Of a stretch of 30,357 nucleotides of DNA, positions 1-6,244 are shown one piece after another (the first letter of the stretch is position 1; each line of letters begins with the position of its first letter). Source of the DNA: a virus; the IMG/VR virus record IMGVR_UViG_3300021959_000246, positions 1 through 30,357 of that record. One strand, given 5' to 3'. The translations under genes were made by a program, and so were the position numbers. The notes below the pieces were generated by a model, which was not told where the DNA came from, ran no database searches, and saw only the letters and a list, made by a program, of their open reading frames with translations.

Positions 1-5
1 AATAT

Positions 6-437
6 TTGGACAAGATGACCTACGTTGGTGAACTTGAAGTTATAGATGATACTATTAACTGGCATAGAAACAGAGACATTAAAGTTTCTAAAATAAAAGA
101 TGTAGTATATTTTATGATGGTTGATGGCAAACTATATAAAATAGGTAAGACAGAATGTACTACAGGTTGGTTAGGTAGAGTACAGACATACGCATCAGGT
201 GCAAAGTTCGACCACACAAATGCTAGGATAATAAGAGTAATGAATGAAGATAATTTACTTGAACATAGAATAAAAGTATATGTTTTAGAAATACCTAGAA
301 AGAAAGTAGAGTTTGAATGTCCTGCAACTGGAGATATAATTACCGATGATATACCTATGGCAAAAAATATGGAATGGCATTTAACAAAGAAATTTATTAA
401 CGAAGGATATGAACTAAAATTTTGTAATCAATTATGA
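6..437 (+). CDS. GIY-YIG-like nuclease-fold protein, start uncertain
   Basis: The protein has a GIY-YIG/T5orf172-like core: a hydrophobic strand ending in VYF, then DGKLYKIGKT about ten residues later, then a downstream Arg (LGRVQTY). In this superfamily the core binds and cuts DNA with a Tyr/Tyr/Arg/Glu set. A possible catalytic Glu lies in the LLEHRIKVY helix. The C-terminal part, with conserved-looking MEWHLTKKF, may be an accessory domain. The frame stays open to the window edge, so the gene may begin outside. Internal candidates are TTG at 6 and ATG at 15, and neither has a strong ribosome site. It overlaps the next gene by ATGA. The role could be homing, host-DNA damage or something non-catalytic. 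The fold is fairly likely, the function unknown. Confidence 0.6.
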   Translation: MDKMTYVGELEVIDDTINWHRNRDIKVSKIKDVVYFMMVDGKLYKIGKTECTTGWLGRVQTYASGAKFDHTNARIIRVMNEDNLLEHRIKVYVLEIPRKKVEFECPATGDIITDDIPMAKNMEWHLTKKFINEGYELKFCNQL

Positions 438-808
438 ATAAGTACGATAAACGTAGAGCCTTAGACTGCAAGCTCTTAAAAAAATCTGACAGTCACAAAG
501 GATATTGTAAATATCTAATAACATTAGGTGAGGTAGACGGCACTGTACATAAACAACCTGTTTATGGTAAAGATATGCAAGACGCATTAAGCCGTTTAAT
601 TAAAAAAGAGCTTACCGTAAAAGTAGAGAAAAAGCTAGAGACAAATACTGGATTTATATTTCTTGCGTGGTTGTTACTGATGGGAACACCAGCTATATTT
701 TTAGGTGGAGGTAATACACCCTGGATATTGGTATATACATTTGGTACTATTATAATGCTGATGGCGATAGCAGCTATATGGTATAATCATATAAATAAAG
801 GAGAGTAA
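434..808 (+). CDS. small membrane protein, two C-terminal TM segments
   Basis: I do not recognise this 124-residue protein. The N-terminal half is soluble and basic, and predicts as a small alpha/beta domain with several Lys-rich stretches. The C-terminal half has two hydrophobic segments (about residues 75-93 and 97-115) separated by a short GGGNTPW turn, followed by a short polar tail. The start ATG overlaps the upstream stop codon (ATGA), which suggests translational coupling. The topology would place the basic N-terminal domain in the cytoplasm with a helical hairpin in the inner membrane. An early takeover or superinfection-exclusion factor is conceivable, but nothing in the sequence proves it. 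Confidence 0.7.
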   Translation: MNKYDKRRALDCKLLKKSDSHKGYCKYLITLGEVDGTVHKQPVYGKDMQDALSRLIKKELTVKVEKKLETNTGFIFLAWLLLMGTPAIFLGGGNTPWILVYTFGTIIMLMAIAAIWYNHINKGE

Positions 809-809
809 T

Positions 810-1046
810 ATGGGATTCAACAAAAGATATATAGACAAAGAAAGAATTATATCTACATTTAAACAAAATGGTGCTAAAGGTGTAGCGGACTTATATAAAG
901 CTGATGCGATAATACAAACAGCTGACAGTCCTATATGTCATTATATAGAAAAGATAATGAATAAATCTGAAGATATAGAATACAAACACAATCTGATAGA
1001 GGTTTATATGACTCAGCTATTAGAAGGTTTATATTCTTTTAAATAA
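810..1046 (+). CDS. hypothetical protein, 78 aa
   Basis: Small, soluble, mostly helical protein of unknown function. The start at 810 is preceded by a good Shine-Dalgarno (AAAGGAG, ending about 7 nt before ATG) and lies one base after the preceding stop. The stretch RIISTFKQNGAKGVADLYKA (about residues 13-32) looks like a helix-turn-helix-like pair of helices, which could mean nucleic-acid binding, but the match is weak. It is the last gene of the first small cluster and is followed by a 200-nt AT-rich intergenic stretch. Confidence 0.65.
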   Translation: MGFNKRYIDKERIISTFKQNGAKGVADLYKADAIIQTADSPICHYIEKIMNKSEDIEYKHNLIEVYMTQLLEGLYSFK

Positions 1047-1125
1047 AATAAATGCTGAAAAGTTTTTATTTGTCAGAAATTTTTAATATATTAGTAGTAA
1101 AAAACTAATAATAGTAATAAATACT

Positions 1126-1190
1126 ATAATTAAAATACTAAATATTAAATAATTAAAATAATTAAATTACTATAATTAAGATAATTATAA
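1126..1190. repeat. iterated ATAATTA motif in AT-only intergenic stretch
   Basis: The gene-free interval 1047-1247 is extremely AT-rich. Within it ATAATTA occurs five times, starting at 1126, 1149, 1158, 1172 and 1181. Four are followed by A and the last by TAA. Offsets are 23, 9, 14 and 9 nt. The cluster ends just before a GGAG-containing leader (1193-1247) for the next gene. It could be a regulator-binding array, an AT-rich unwinding element, or low-complexity leader DNA. Confidence 0.4.
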
Positions 1191-1247
1191 AAGGAGATAG
1201 TCGAAAATCCTATTCAATAGAGTAGACAAACGCTAAAATTAAATAAA

Positions 1248-1514
1248 ATGGCAAAACAATTCAATCCCCACAAGTACGGAAAATTATGGTCAACAGTTGA
1301 CTGTGAACTAATGAAAGGAGCTAAAGCTAAAAGACCTCAAGGAGAAGCTAATCAACCACTGATTGGTACATTCATAATTGATGGTAAAAGGTTTGAACTT
1401 ACATTCTCAGAAACTAATAGAGTTTTGGAAACAATGTTAGATATGCAGAATATGTATAAGAAAGCTCAAAGGTTAGGAATGCTTGAAGAGGGTACAGGAA
1501 CATGGAGAGGATAA
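1248..1514 (+). CDS. hypothetical protein, 88 aa
   Basis: Unrecognised small soluble protein. The start ATG at 1248 sits in a strongly A-rich context (TTAAATAAAATG), with a GGAG about 50 nt upstream too far away to be its ribosome site. The middle part (GTFIIDGKRFELTFSE, about residues 40-55) predicts as two beta strands, followed by a long helix with MLDMQNMYKKAQRLGML. This resembles small phage modulators of host enzymes in general character only. The gene ends inside the start region of the next small gene. Confidence 0.65.
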   Translation: MAKQFNPHKYGKLWSTVDCELMKGAKAKRPQGEANQPLIGTFIIDGKRFELTFSETNRVLETMLDMQNMYKKAQRLGMLEEGTGTWRG

Positions 1515-1516
1515 TT

Positions 1517-1753
1517 ATGATACTATCAGGTATTACAGGATTTGTATTAGGCTGCGCTTTAGTAGCTTTATACTTAAACAAAAGATTCAGTACAGTTAAA
1601 ACTTTATTAGAAGATAAGATTTTAATCAATGACCTTTTGAAAAAAGAAATCACAGGATTAACTTGTTGTAAGGAAAAATCTTCTAAGAAATCTGCAAATA
1701 AAAATAAACGCAGAACTTATAGAAGAAAACCTAAAAAACAAGTAGAGAAGTGA
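1517..1753 (+). CDS. small membrane protein with basic tail
   Basis: The frame opens with an ATG at 1502 that overlaps the upstream gene. I prefer ATG 1517 because GGAGAGG (1504-1510) stands 6 nt before it as a ribosome site. The product would be 78 residues: a single N-terminal transmembrane segment (GITGFVLGCALVALYL), a short amphipathic helix, a CC pair, and a very Lys/Arg-rich tail. This topology suggests an N-out, C-in single-span protein whose basic tail touches nucleic acid or phospholipid head groups. Function unknown. The stop is immediately followed by the candidate late promoter of the tmRNA. Confidence 0.65.
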   Translation: MILSGITGFVLGCALVALYLNKRFSTVKTLLEDKILINDLLKKEITGLTCCKEKSSKKSANKNKRRTYRRKPKKQVEK

Positions 1754-1761
1754 TATTTATA
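1754..1761 (+). promoter_or_regulatory. candidate late promoter box upstream of tmRNA
   Basis: TATTTATA preceded by GA, the same core found 28-37 nt before four late protein genes (7812, 9720, 19445, 27849). Here it directly follows the stop of the small membrane gene and lies about 30-40 nt before the T arm of the tmRNA acceptor piece, leaving no room for a coding leader. The downstream part (TTTGAA) differs from the TATA(T)AA of the others. Confidence 0.5.
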
Positions 1762-1764
1762 TTT

Positions 1765-2010
1765 GAACGCTATTACTTATATTAGCTGCATTGTTGGACG
1801 AGGGTTCGATACCCTCCACCTCCACAAATAGTTTATTAACAATATGGGGGTGACTGGATTTGACACAATGATAAGGATGTAAGGAAGTTCAACGCATAAC
1901 TGGCGCACAAGTTGAAATGGCGATGGCGGCTTAATTTAAGCACCTTGACCCAACGGTTGAAGAAGCACACCGTTTAAGCTTCGGAGGTTTAAGAGGTAAA
2001 AATTTAAAAA
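1765..2010 (+). ncRNA. ssrA: circularly permuted two-piece transfer-messenger RNA (tmRNA)
   Basis: tmRNA rescues stalled ribosomes by acting as alanyl-tRNA and as a short mRNA for a degradation tag. Here the gene order is permuted. The acceptor piece comes first: T stem GAGGG 1800-1804 with CCCTC 1812-1816, T loop TTCGATA 1805-1811, acceptor 3' strand CACCTCC 1817-1823, discriminator A1824. After a 21-nt spacer comes the coding piece, starting GGGGGTG at 1846-1852. These strands form a 7-bp acceptor stem with the G3-U70 alanine identity pair (G1848-U1821). A D-loop-like ACTGGATTTGACAC follows. ACAATG 1865-1870 pairs with CATTGT 1789-1794 as P2. The tag frame is 1902-1934. A pseudoknot forms at 1952-1982. 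CCA is not encoded. No T arm exists downstream of the coding piece, which excludes the normal arrangement. The outer ends are estimates. Confidence 0.9.
1902..1934 (+). other. tmRNA tag reading frame, GAQVEMAMAA
   Basis: Codons GGC GCA CAA GTT GAA ATG GCG ATG GCG GCT TAA. The context before GGC (ATAACT) has A at -4, -6 and U at -5, as in known tmRNAs. The tag ends in AMAA, a hydrophobic-Ala-Ala degron of the ClpXP/ClpA type. A Gly first residue is usual for Bacteroidetes tags. If the resume codon were GCA at 1905 the tag would be one residue shorter. The stop lies in a small hairpin (GCTTA 1929-1933 with TAAGC 1937-1941), as is common for tmRNA P5. Confidence 0.8.
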
Positions 2011-2017
2011 TATAGTT

Positions 2018-2893
2018 ATGGAATATTATGGAACAGAAAATATGAATGAAAAACTAAACACTGAAGGATTGGATGTTGCTTTTGAAAGTACATACAGATT
2101 GATGACAGGTAAAACTAACATCAGTTCTATAGCATCGTCTTCTAAAGAAGTGTTTATTCTTTATGACCCATATTACCTAGATATTTTAGAACTTAAAGAT
2201 ATAATAAACGACATAATAGATTATTTCATACAGACAGAAGAGTATGAAAAATGCCAGGAGTTAAAAGAAATACTAGAGTCAGGTGACAAAGGTATGAATG
2301 AACTCATTGGTAAAATAACTTTAAGCGAAGATGAAAACAAAGAAATTATTCGTACTGTAAATGATACAAGAACTGGAGGCTTAAATTCTATAGATAACTT
2401 AATAGATTTATTTAAGCAGTACAAAGGTAGACTTGGAAGTGATATAACAGGTGAATGGCAAGCTAAAGAAAAATCTAAGAAATATATTCCCGAACACTTA
2501 TCTGACCCAGAGCTCTGGTCTTTAATGGTAGCTGAAGATAAAAGTATATTCGAAATGGATTATAATATATTCAAGCAGTGGACTGCAAAGCTTGACTTAG
2601 ATAATAAAAAATACTATTCAGAAAGACTTATAAACAACTTGCCTTTAATACCAGTTATACAAGAAGAGATGTACAACAAAGGACAATATACATATGACTA
2701 TAACTCTCTTGTAGTATCTGTAATTGGTGAGTTTATATGTATAAGTAATTACAGCCAAGACAAGATACACAGACTACAAAAGATACTAGAAGGCTTAGGA
2801 ATTACAGATTCAGAGATAAGAGTAAAGACAGGTGATGGTGACAAGACTGTATATACACTTGTATATTCTTCTAACCAACCTCCTTTAAACTAA
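2018..2893 (+). CDS. hypothetical protein, 291 aa
   Basis: I do not recognise this family. The protein is soluble, acidic and mainly helical. Residues about 45-90 hold SKEVFILYDPYYLDILELKD followed by a helical stretch with TEEYEKCQELKEIL, which resembles a tetratricopeptide-like helix pair. The C-terminal region (VIGEFICISNYSQDKIHRLQ) looks alpha/beta. ATG at 2018 has no Shine-Dalgarno. An alternative in-frame ATG lies at 2042. The gene begins within a few bases of the estimated 3' end of the tmRNA coding piece, so both may be on one transcript and separated by processing. It is the first of a run of abutting genes up to 4375. Confidence 0.75.
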   Translation: MEYYGTENMNEKLNTEGLDVAFESTYRLMTGKTNISSIASSSKEVFILYDPYYLDILELKDIINDIIDYFIQTEEYEKCQELKEILESGDKGMNELIGKITLSEDENKEIIRTVNDTRTGGLNSIDNLIDLFKQYKGRLGSDITGEWQAKEKSKKYIPEHLSDPELWSLMVAEDKSIFEMDYNIFKQWTAKLDLDNKKYYSERLINNLPLIPVIQEEMYNKGQYTYDYNSLVVSVIGEFICISNYSQDKIHRLQKILEGLGITDSEIRVKTGDGDKTVYTLVYSSNQPPLN

Positions 2894-2894
2894 T

Positions 2895-3860
2895 ATGAAA
2901 ACAAAGATATTACCATATTTAATAGCGTTAAGTGCACTGTCGGTTTCTATGTCGGCTGCGTTTTATTCCGTATATGGTTTGAGCAAATTATTTGCAGGAG
3001 CTAGTACTGAAGTTATTATAATGGCTGGCGCGCTTGAAGTTGCTAAGCTTATTATAGCATCTCTATTATATCAATATTGGGAAGACATAAATAAGATGTT
3101 GCGAACTTATTTTATAATAGCAACGTTAGTACTTATGGTGATTACTAGTGGAGGTATTTATGGTTTCCTATCTGGAGCATATCAAGACACCGCAAACCAA
3201 ACAGCTTTCTTAGACAAAGAGGTTGAGATTATAAAATCAAAACAGAATAGATTTATTGAGCAAAGAAATAATTTTCAGGTAACAGTTAAAGAATTAACTA
3301 CAGCTCTTTCAAATCCTACAATGATACAGTACGTAGATAAAGAATCTCAACAGTTAATAACTACAACTTCATCTAGACAAAGAAGACTTTTAGAAGAACA
3401 ATTGTCAGAAGCTAAAAAAGGTTATAGTTCTGCTACTGATTCAATAAGCAAATTGGATTTACTGATACTAGACCAGCAGATAGGAAATGAAACTGTAAGC
3501 GAATTAGGTCCGCTAAAATATATGGCAGAGTTAACAGGCAAAAGTATGGACAAAATAGTTAATTGGTTTATGCTACTTATAATATTTGTATTCGACCCTC
3601 TAGCTATAGCTATGGTGGTTGCAGCAAACTTCGCTTTCGCAACAAATAAAAGAGATGAAGAGTTAGAAAACCTTGATATAAACCTAGAAGGGATGGATAG
3701 ATTAGAAAAAGTTGAAGCGCTTAACTCCGAGGTTATTAACAGGTTAGAGAAAATTAAGCAAATTGAGGACAGATTAAACTCTTCCTCGAGTATACTTAAT
3801 AATATAAGGAACGATGAAAATGGCATCTCATTTGGTGAATTTAAAATAAAAGGTAAGTAA
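2895..3860 (+). CDS. membrane protein with TM helices and coiled coils
   Basis: The 321-residue protein begins with three hydrophobic segments (about residues 7-30, 38-58 and 70-95), including the motif MAGALEVAKLIIASLLYQYW. A long charged coiled-coil region follows (about 105-200, with LLEEQLSEAKKG). A fourth transmembrane segment (about 213-246) and a second coiled coil to the C terminus complete it. From memory, similar 'AKLI.ASLLYQYW' proteins occur in marine T4-like phages, with no assigned role. The start follows the previous stop by one base, and the end overlaps the next start by one base (TAATG). The soluble coiled coils probably form an oligomeric assembly at the inner membrane. A role in membrane takeover or lysis control is possible but unproven. 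Confidence 0.75.
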   Translation: MKTKILPYLIALSALSVSMSAAFYSVYGLSKLFAGASTEVIIMAGALEVAKLIIASLLYQYWEDINKMLRTYFIIATLVLMVITSGGIYGFLSGAYQDTANQTAFLDKEVEIIKSKQNRFIEQRNNFQVTVKELTTALSNPTMIQYVDKESQQLITTTSSRQRRLLEEQLSEAKKGYSSATDSISKLDLLILDQQIGNETVSELGPLKYMAELTGKSMDKIVNWFMLLIIFVFDPLAIAMVVAANFAFATNKRDEELENLDINLEGMDRLEKVEALNSEVINRLEKIKQIEDRLNSSSSILNNIRNDENGISFGEFKIKGK

Positions 3861-4375
3861 TGGCAGAGGAAATTAAATACGCAGTTGAATATAGAAAAGG
3901 CACGGCATGGAATCAAAATCCTGACCGTGAATATAGATATATGGAATGTAAAACATGTGGCCAATTTGCTACTGTATCTGACGATACAACCTCAACAACA
4001 TGTTATGAATGCGTACAAGAGATGGCAGAGCCACCTGAAATTAGTACAAGAGGTAATACAGGTAAAGTATCAGGTTGGCATTTCATGAAAGAATTTGTAG
4101 ATAAAAATGGTAATGTATATCATAAAGGTGTAGAGCAACCTCAGCTGAAAGGAAAACTCAAACCTACAGTTATCGAAAAGAAAAATAAATTATCTAAAAA
4201 ACAAAAAGATAATTATAAATTAGAGGCAGCACAGGAAGTTGCTATTCTAAAGAAAAAGTTAAAAGGTCTGCGTTGGAAAAAAGACAAGAAACTAGTAACG
4301 CAAAAGATAAATCAGTACTCAAGAATAATGAAAGGTAAATTTACCGAATCATTAGTTACAAAACTTTTCAGCTAA
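3860..4375 (+). CDS. zinc-ribbon protein, 171 aa
   Basis: The N-terminal part carries a four-cysteine zinc-ribbon signature, C30-x2-C33 and C48-x2-C51, in the context YMECKTCGQ...TTCYECV. A segment around residues 70-100 (GWHFMKEFVDKNGNVYHKGVEQP) predicts as a beta hairpin. The C-terminal 65 residues are strongly basic and helical (KKKLKGLRWKKDKKL), as in nucleic-acid-binding tails. A DNA- or RNA-binding accessory protein is the reasonable reading, for example a transcription or recombination helper, but no named family is clear. Start ATG 3860 overlaps the preceding TAA. The following 65 nt contain a candidate promoter for the next gene. Confidence 0.75.
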   Translation: MAEEIKYAVEYRKGTAWNQNPDREYRYMECKTCGQFATVSDDTTSTTCYECVQEMAEPPEISTRGNTGKVSGWHFMKEFVDKNGNVYHKGVEQPQLKGKLKPTVIEKKNKLSKKQKDNYKLEAAQEVAILKKKLKGLRWKKDKKLVTQKINQYSRIMKGKFTESLVTKLFS

Positions 4376-4414
4376 TTGTTTTCATATTTCATAATAATTT
4401 GTTATATTAGTATA
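4376..4414 (+). promoter_or_regulatory. candidate early/middle promoter
   Basis: TTGTTT at 4376-4381 and TTATATTAGTATA at 4402-4414, 26 nt before the ATG at 4440. The TTATATTA core recurs before the primase gene (23781-23788), and a related TATATTAGTA stands at 1087-1096. The 21-nt gap between the elements is longer than a sigma70 spacer and nearer to that of Bacteroidetes promoters. No terminator is visible in this gap. Confidence 0.3.
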
Positions 4415-4439
4415 TAATAAAAACTATTGGAGTGAATGA

Positions 4440-4658
4440 ATGGCATTAGACAAACTAACATATCAACGAACTTTACTATCTAAAGAACCTCAAGTTATAG
4501 AGTTCAAAGTAAATGACAATTTAACAATTGAAGAATATAAACGAACCTGTAAGAGAATGGCTTTAGCTTTAGGCTATTCAAGTAAGACTGTTGAAGAACA
4601 CTTCGGCAAAGACATCGAAATAGGCGACCCAAATCAACTAAAACTTTTATTTGACTAA
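4440..4658 (+). CDS. hypothetical protein, 72 aa
   Basis: Small soluble protein, unrecognised. The start at 4440 has GGAG at 4429-4432, 7 nt upstream, as ribosome site. An N-terminal basic stretch precedes VIEFKVNDNLTIEEYKRTCKRMALALGYSSKTVEEHFG, in which the last 25 residues look like two helices with a turn (ALGYSSKTVEEHFG), compatible with a helix-turn-helix. A small DNA-binding regulator is one possibility. The gene is the first in a tight run (4440-7002) ending with the late sigma factor. Confidence 0.65.
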   Translation: MALDKLTYQRTLLSKEPQVIEFKVNDNLTIEEYKRTCKRMALALGYSSKTVEEHFGKDIEIGDPNQLKLLFD

Positions 4659-4659
4659 T

Positions 4660-5193
4660 ATGAAAAAATCATCGGAAATATTTTTATTTATCGCTATAGT
4701 GTTTTTATCTGGCATTTACTTTATAACAACATTAGTTAGTTATGAAAACCAGATAGAAGATATGAAATTAGATTTGGATAAATACGAAAACGAAATAGAT
4801 ACTTTATTGAAAACAATAGATACTCTTAACTATAGGTTAGAAATATGGGACGAACTTCCATCATCATCTACAATAAATGCTTTGATATTTGTAGAAAGCA
4901 GTAACAACGACTCCGCTTATAATCTAAGTGAGGACGCTGTAGGCTGTCTACAAATAAGACGAACTATGGTAAGAGATATAAACAGAATATTGGGAAAGCA
5001 AAAATATACATATAACGATAGATGGAGTCGTACAAAATCCATCGAAATGTTAAGAATATATTGTAATCATTATAACCTCAACACTCCGGAGCAGATAGCT
5101 CGATGCTGGAATGGTGGACCAAGAGGATTGGCAAAACCACAAACGGCTAATTATTGGAGTAGAGTTAAAATTAAAATAGAGGAGAATTCATGA
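4660..5193 (+). CDS. membrane-anchored lytic transglycosylase (SLT-like)
   Basis: Peptidoglycan-cleaving enzyme. I use ATG 4660, one base after the upstream stop, rather than the in-frame TTG at 4651. Residues 7-25 are a transmembrane anchor or signal-anchor, and 28-63 form a coiled coil. The catalytic domain shows the SLT pattern: INALIFVESS with the likely catalytic Glu79, then DAVGCLQI (about 92-99), and ARCWNGGP (147-154), equivalent to the 'A.YNGGP' motif of goose-type/SLT lysozymes. The domain is short (about 110 residues). The anchored topology puts it in the periplasm, fitting either lysis or local wall opening. The stop overlaps the next gene's start region by four bases. Confidence 0.75.
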   Translation: MKKSSEIFLFIAIVFLSGIYFITTLVSYENQIEDMKLDLDKYENEIDTLLKTIDTLNYRLEIWDELPSSSTINALIFVESSNNDSAYNLSEDAVGCLQIRRTMVRDINRILGKQKYTYNDRWSRTKSIEMLRIYCNHYNLNTPEQIARCWNGGPRGLAKPQTANYWSRVKIKIEENS

Positions 5194-5945
5194 ATTTAAC
5201 AGAAGAACAATTACTACAAAATTGGAATGACTTAATGCGAGTCATAGACAAGAATTTTGAAGGTGAAAGAAAAGAAAAATTAAAAGCTATGTATAACACA
5301 TTCCAAGAACGAATGATGTTTACACCAGCTTCAGGAAACATTAATTATCATAACGCATTTGTAGGTGGTTATGTAGAACACGTATTACGAGTATGTAAAT
5401 GTGCTTCTCAAACTTACATGCTGTGGAAATCTATGGGTTCGTCAATGGAAGGTTACACATTAGAAGAATTAATGTTTGCTGCGCTTAATCACGACTTAGG
5501 AAAGTATGGTGATTTAGAAAAAGATTTATATGTACCAAATCCTAGTGAATGGCATAGAAAAAATCAAGGTTCACTTTGGAACTTAAATCCAGAATTAAAC
5601 TGGATGCCGGTACAACATAGAAGCTTATGGCTATTACAACAACACGATATAAAGTTTTCAGAAAATGAAATGATAGCTATTATGGTACACGATGGTTTAT
5701 ATGATGAAGCCAACACTCAATACTTTAAGCACTACAATTCTGATAGAAACTTTAAAACAAACATGCCATTGGTGTTACACCAAGCAGATTTAATCGCTTC
5801 TAAAATTGAAGGTGAAATAAATAAAGTAGGAAGTGAAGTTAAGAAAGCATCCAATTCGAAGCACAAGAAAAAGTCTTTGGATACAGCAACAGCAAACAAA
5901 TCTGTTGATGATATATTTTCAGGATTATTTGGGGAGTCTAAATAA
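5190..5945 (+). CDS. HD-domain phosphohydrolase
   Basis: HD-superfamily metal-dependent phosphohydrolase, probably acting on nucleotides or other phosphorylated small molecules. Metal-ligand candidates are His54/His64 (NYHNAFVGGYVEHVLRV), His101-Asp102 in LNHDLGKYG, and Asp200 in LHQADLIASKIEGE. His152-Asp153 and His167-Asp168 add further candidates. The last 40 residues are Lys/Ser-rich and low complexity, ending in a small hydrophobic helix (IFSGLFG). Proteins with this HD layout are, to my recollection, common in T4-like marine phages. The start has GAGGAG 7 nt upstream and overlaps the transglycosylase stop. The substrate cannot be told from sequence. Confidence 0.85.
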   Translation: MNLTEEQLLQNWNDLMRVIDKNFEGERKEKLKAMYNTFQERMMFTPASGNINYHNAFVGGYVEHVLRVCKCASQTYMLWKSMGSSMEGYTLEELMFAALNHDLGKYGDLEKDLYVPNPSEWHRKNQGSLWNLNPELNWMPVQHRSLWLLQQHDIKFSENEMIAIMVHDGLYDEANTQYFKHYNSDRNFKTNMPLVLHQADLIASKIEGEINKVGSEVKKASNSKHKKKSLDTATANKSVDDIFSGLFGESK

Positions 5946-6244
5946 TGGATATTAACCCAACAACACTATTTATTATAATAGCGGCTTTAGGATTTTTGGT
6001 TTTGATACTAGGATATACTACTTTTAATTTGCTTAGAAAAAACGAAGAGATTGAGGATATTGTTTTAAATCAAGATGATGTGTTACAAGAAACAACAAAT
6101 ATTTTTAGAGTGGCATTAAAATCTCTAAAGGAAGTTGACAGCAAAGGTGGATTTGAAGCCGAAGATGAAGTAGGACAGATTTTTACAAGTATCAAAGAAA
6201 TTGTTACTTTACTTGAAAGTGACTTTGAGGCTAAAAAATGGTAA
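5945..6244 (+). CDS. small single-span membrane protein
   Basis: The 99-residue protein has an N-terminal transmembrane segment (about residues 8-29, TLFIIIAALGFLVLILGYTTF) and a charged, acidic helical domain that probably forms a coiled coil (about 32-95). It abuts the HD gene by one base and overlaps the sigma gene by seven bases, so it is translationally coupled between them. Not recognised. The topology (short N terminus outside, acidic domain in the cytoplasm) would allow it to recruit soluble proteins to the membrane. Confidence 0.7.
   Translation: MDINPTTLFIIIAALGFLVLILGYTTFNLLRKNEEIEDIVLNQDDVLQETTNIFRVALKSLKEVDSKGGFEAEDEVGQIFTSIKEIVTLLESDFEAKKW

Noticed and set aside
1796-1824. 3' half of an ordinary tRNA
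   Set aside because: The upstream bases do not form anticodon or D arms, while the acceptor strand pairs fully with GGGGGTG downstream, and the tag frame and pseudoknot follow. A permuted tmRNA explains all of it.
3422-3964. Long antisense frame opposite the membrane protein gene
   Set aside because: It lies across two well-supported + strand genes, has no ribosome site, and its Ser/Leu/Ile-rich product is what AT-rich coding DNA gives on the other strand.
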